Assembly (NCBI GenBank): GCA_036562635.1
Contig: DATCJU010000130.1
Span: 1-16,118, forward strand
Source of the DNA: DATCJU01 sp036562635
Lineage (GTDB): Bacteria > Actinomycetota > Actinomycetes > Mycobacteriales > Pseudonocardiaceae
Direction of reading: 5' to 3'
Length of the DNA: 16,118 nt
Shown: positions 15,330 through 16,118 of the stretch, one piece after another
Layout: each line of letters opens with the position of its first letter
Numbering within the stretch: the stretch's first letter is position 1
The notes under the pieces: generated by a model
What the model was told of the DNA's origin: nothing
Seen by the model: only the letters and a program-made list of their open reading frames with translations
Databases searched by the model: none
Made by a program: the position numbers and the translations under genes

Positions 15330-15659
15330 GTGCTGGACGAGGAGCTGGTGGAGCGGGTGCGGGCCGTGGTCGCCGCGATCCCGCCGGGCCGGGTGCTGGC
15401 CTACGGGGACGTGGCGGAGCTGGCGGGTGCGCCGTCACCGAGGTTGGTCGGTCGGGTGCTGGCCGAGGACGGGCACGACCTGCCGTGGCACCGGGTGCTC
15501 CGTGCGGACGGCACCTGCGCCGCCCACCTGGCACGTGAGCAGCTCGCGCGCCTGCGGACCGAGGGGGTGCTGGCGGACCGGGAGCGGGTGGACATGCGGC
15601 GGTATCGCTGGACCGAGCAGCTGTCGGCCCGTGGCGAGGAGCCGCCCGCCCTCTTCTGA
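15330..15659 (+). CDS. Alkyltransferase-like protein (ATL), MGMT-family DNA-binding domain
   Basis: This 109-residue protein is the DNA-binding domain of O6-alkylguanine-DNA alkyltransferase without catalytic ability. The active-site motif PCHRV reads PWHRV (52-56), so Trp53 replaces the alkyl-acceptor Cys. The Tyr (Y25 in LAYGDVA, which rotates the target nucleotide) and the Arg finger (R38 in SPRLVGR) are kept. This is the definition of ATL proteins, which in E. coli and S. pombe bind O6-alkylguanine and hand it to nucleotide excision repair. The start is GTG at 15330 with a GGGAG about seven bases upstream. It lies 62 bp after the hydrolase and on the other side of it from adnAB, forming a small DNA-repair cluster. 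The C-terminal tail (about 95-109) looks disordered. Confidence 0.9.
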   Translation: MLDEELVERVRAVVAAIPPGRVLAYGDVAELAGAPSPRLVGRVLAEDGHDLPWHRVLRADGTCAAHLAREQLARLRTEGVLADRERVDMRRYRWTEQLSARGEEPPALF

Positions 15660-15668
15660 CCCTTCCGA

Positions 15669-15729
15669 ACCGTGCTGTCCCACGGTGGCGTCCGCCCCCG
15701 CCGGACCTGTTCCCGACGGGGGCGGACGC
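15669..15729. terminator. Tandem hairpins between convergent ATL and pirin genes
   Basis: A 6-bp stem (15669-15674 with 15681-15686, 6-base loop) is followed by a perfect 13-bp stem (15688-15700 with 15717-15729, 16-base loop). They sit between the plus-strand stop at 15659 and the minus-strand stop at 15744. The larger hairpin is suited to stop transcription from either side. Confidence 0.7.
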
Positions 15730-15743
15730 GACAGGCCGGGTGA

Positions 15744-16118
15744 TCAGGACCGTCGGCCGTCGGACAGGTCCTCGTCGGCCGGGCCGCGGTGCGGCATGTG
15801 CTGGGGTGCGACGGTGGCCAGGCGGCCGGTCTGGAAGTCCTCGATGGCCTGGATGATCTCGGCGCGGGTGTTCATCACGAACGGCCCGTAGCGGGCGACC
15901 GGTTCCCGGATCGGGCGTCCGCCCAGCACCAGGATCTCCCAGCCGTTCGCCGCGGCCAGCGGCTGGGTGGGTGCGGCCTGCACGGTGAGTGCCTCCCCGG
16001 GGCCGAACACGGCGAGCTGCCCCTCCTCCAGCGGTCGCCGCTCCGGTCCGACGGTGCCCCGCCCGGCCAGGACGTAGACCAGGGCGTTGAAGACGGGGGA
16101 CCAGGGCAGGTCCAGGCG
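15744..16118 (-). CDS. Pirin family protein, C-terminal part (cut by window edge)
   Basis: The frame is open through base 16118, so only the last 124 residues are visible and the GTG at 16010 is internal. The fragment contains a cupin strand region (NALVYVLAGRGTV, LEEGQLAVFGPGE) and the typical pirin C-terminal end: ILVLGGRPIREPVARYGPFV, then MNTRAEIIQAIEDFQTGRL. This is the Pirin_C domain; the N-terminal cupin with the metal-binding His residues lies outside the window. Pirins are cytosolic metalloproteins, some with quercetinase activity; the role here is unknown. The last 20 residues are charged and low in structure. It is convergent with the ATL gene, so it is not part of that operon. Confidence 0.9.
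   Translation of the reverse strand, partial: RLDLPWSPVFNALVYVLAGRGTVGPERRPLEEGQLAVFGPGEALTVQAAPTQPLAAANGWEILVLGGRPIREPVARYGPFVMNTRAEIIQAIEDFQTGRLATVAPQHMPHRGPADEDLSDGRRS

Noticed and set aside
1..16118. Mobile element, prophage, CRISPR or defence island
   Set aside because: No transposase, integrase, Cas, restriction or phage structural gene, no repeat array and no composition break is visible. AdnAB is housekeeping break repair in this lineage, not evidence of a defence island.

Overview
The window is very GC-rich (third codon positions almost always G or C), uses GTG and TTG starts freely, and carries an adnA-adnB pair, the DNA end-resection motor-nuclease of actinobacteria. It is therefore chromosomal DNA of an actinomycete. 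Gene content and order suggest the Mycobacteriales/Pseudonocardiales branch; the genus is not determined. I see no insertion sequence, phage gene, CRISPR array, tRNA or rRNA. Coding density is high and no gap between genes exceeds about 135 bases.

Layout, left to right. (1) 1-1020, plus: the 3' part of a membrane-anchored neutral zinc metallopeptidase, cut by the left edge. (2) 4411 to 1025, minus: a likely three-gene operon of M20 dipeptidase, K+ channel with RCK domain, and two-TM protein with a disordered tail; the first two overlap as TGATG. (3) 5032 to 4544, minus: a small secreted protein with M15/Hedgehog-like zinc-site motifs, followed by a perfect 16-bp hairpin. (4) 6298 to 5153, minus: a saccharopine-dehydrogenase-like oxidoreductase. 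(5) 6373-6906, plus: an unrecognised protein, apparently leaderless. (6) 7605 to 6991, minus: an unrecognised protein made of two copies of one domain, facing gene 5 across a strong hairpin. (7) 14349 to 7685, minus: adnA then adnB with a GTGA overlap, about 6.7 kb. (8) 14458-15659, plus: an alpha/beta hydrolase and an alkyltransferase-like protein with Trp in place of the active-site Cys. (9) 16118 to 15744, minus: the C-terminal part of a pirin, cut by the right edge.

How the genes work together. The core is a DNA-repair neighbourhood: AdnAB resects double-strand breaks, and the ATL protein flags O6-alkylguanine for nucleotide excision repair. As I recall the M. tuberculosis map, the order Rv3200c (cation channel), Rv3201c (AdnB), Rv3202c (AdnA), Rv3203 (LipV), Rv3204 (ATL) matches this window, except that here about 4.7 kb with five genes separates channel from adnB. 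The remaining genes look like ordinary metabolic or envelope functions.

I looked for an undescribed system and did not find a convincing multi-gene one. The best leads are the small secreted M15-like protein, the duplicated-domain protein beside adnB, the orphan leaderless gene, and two divergent gene pairs whose predicted -10 boxes overlap.
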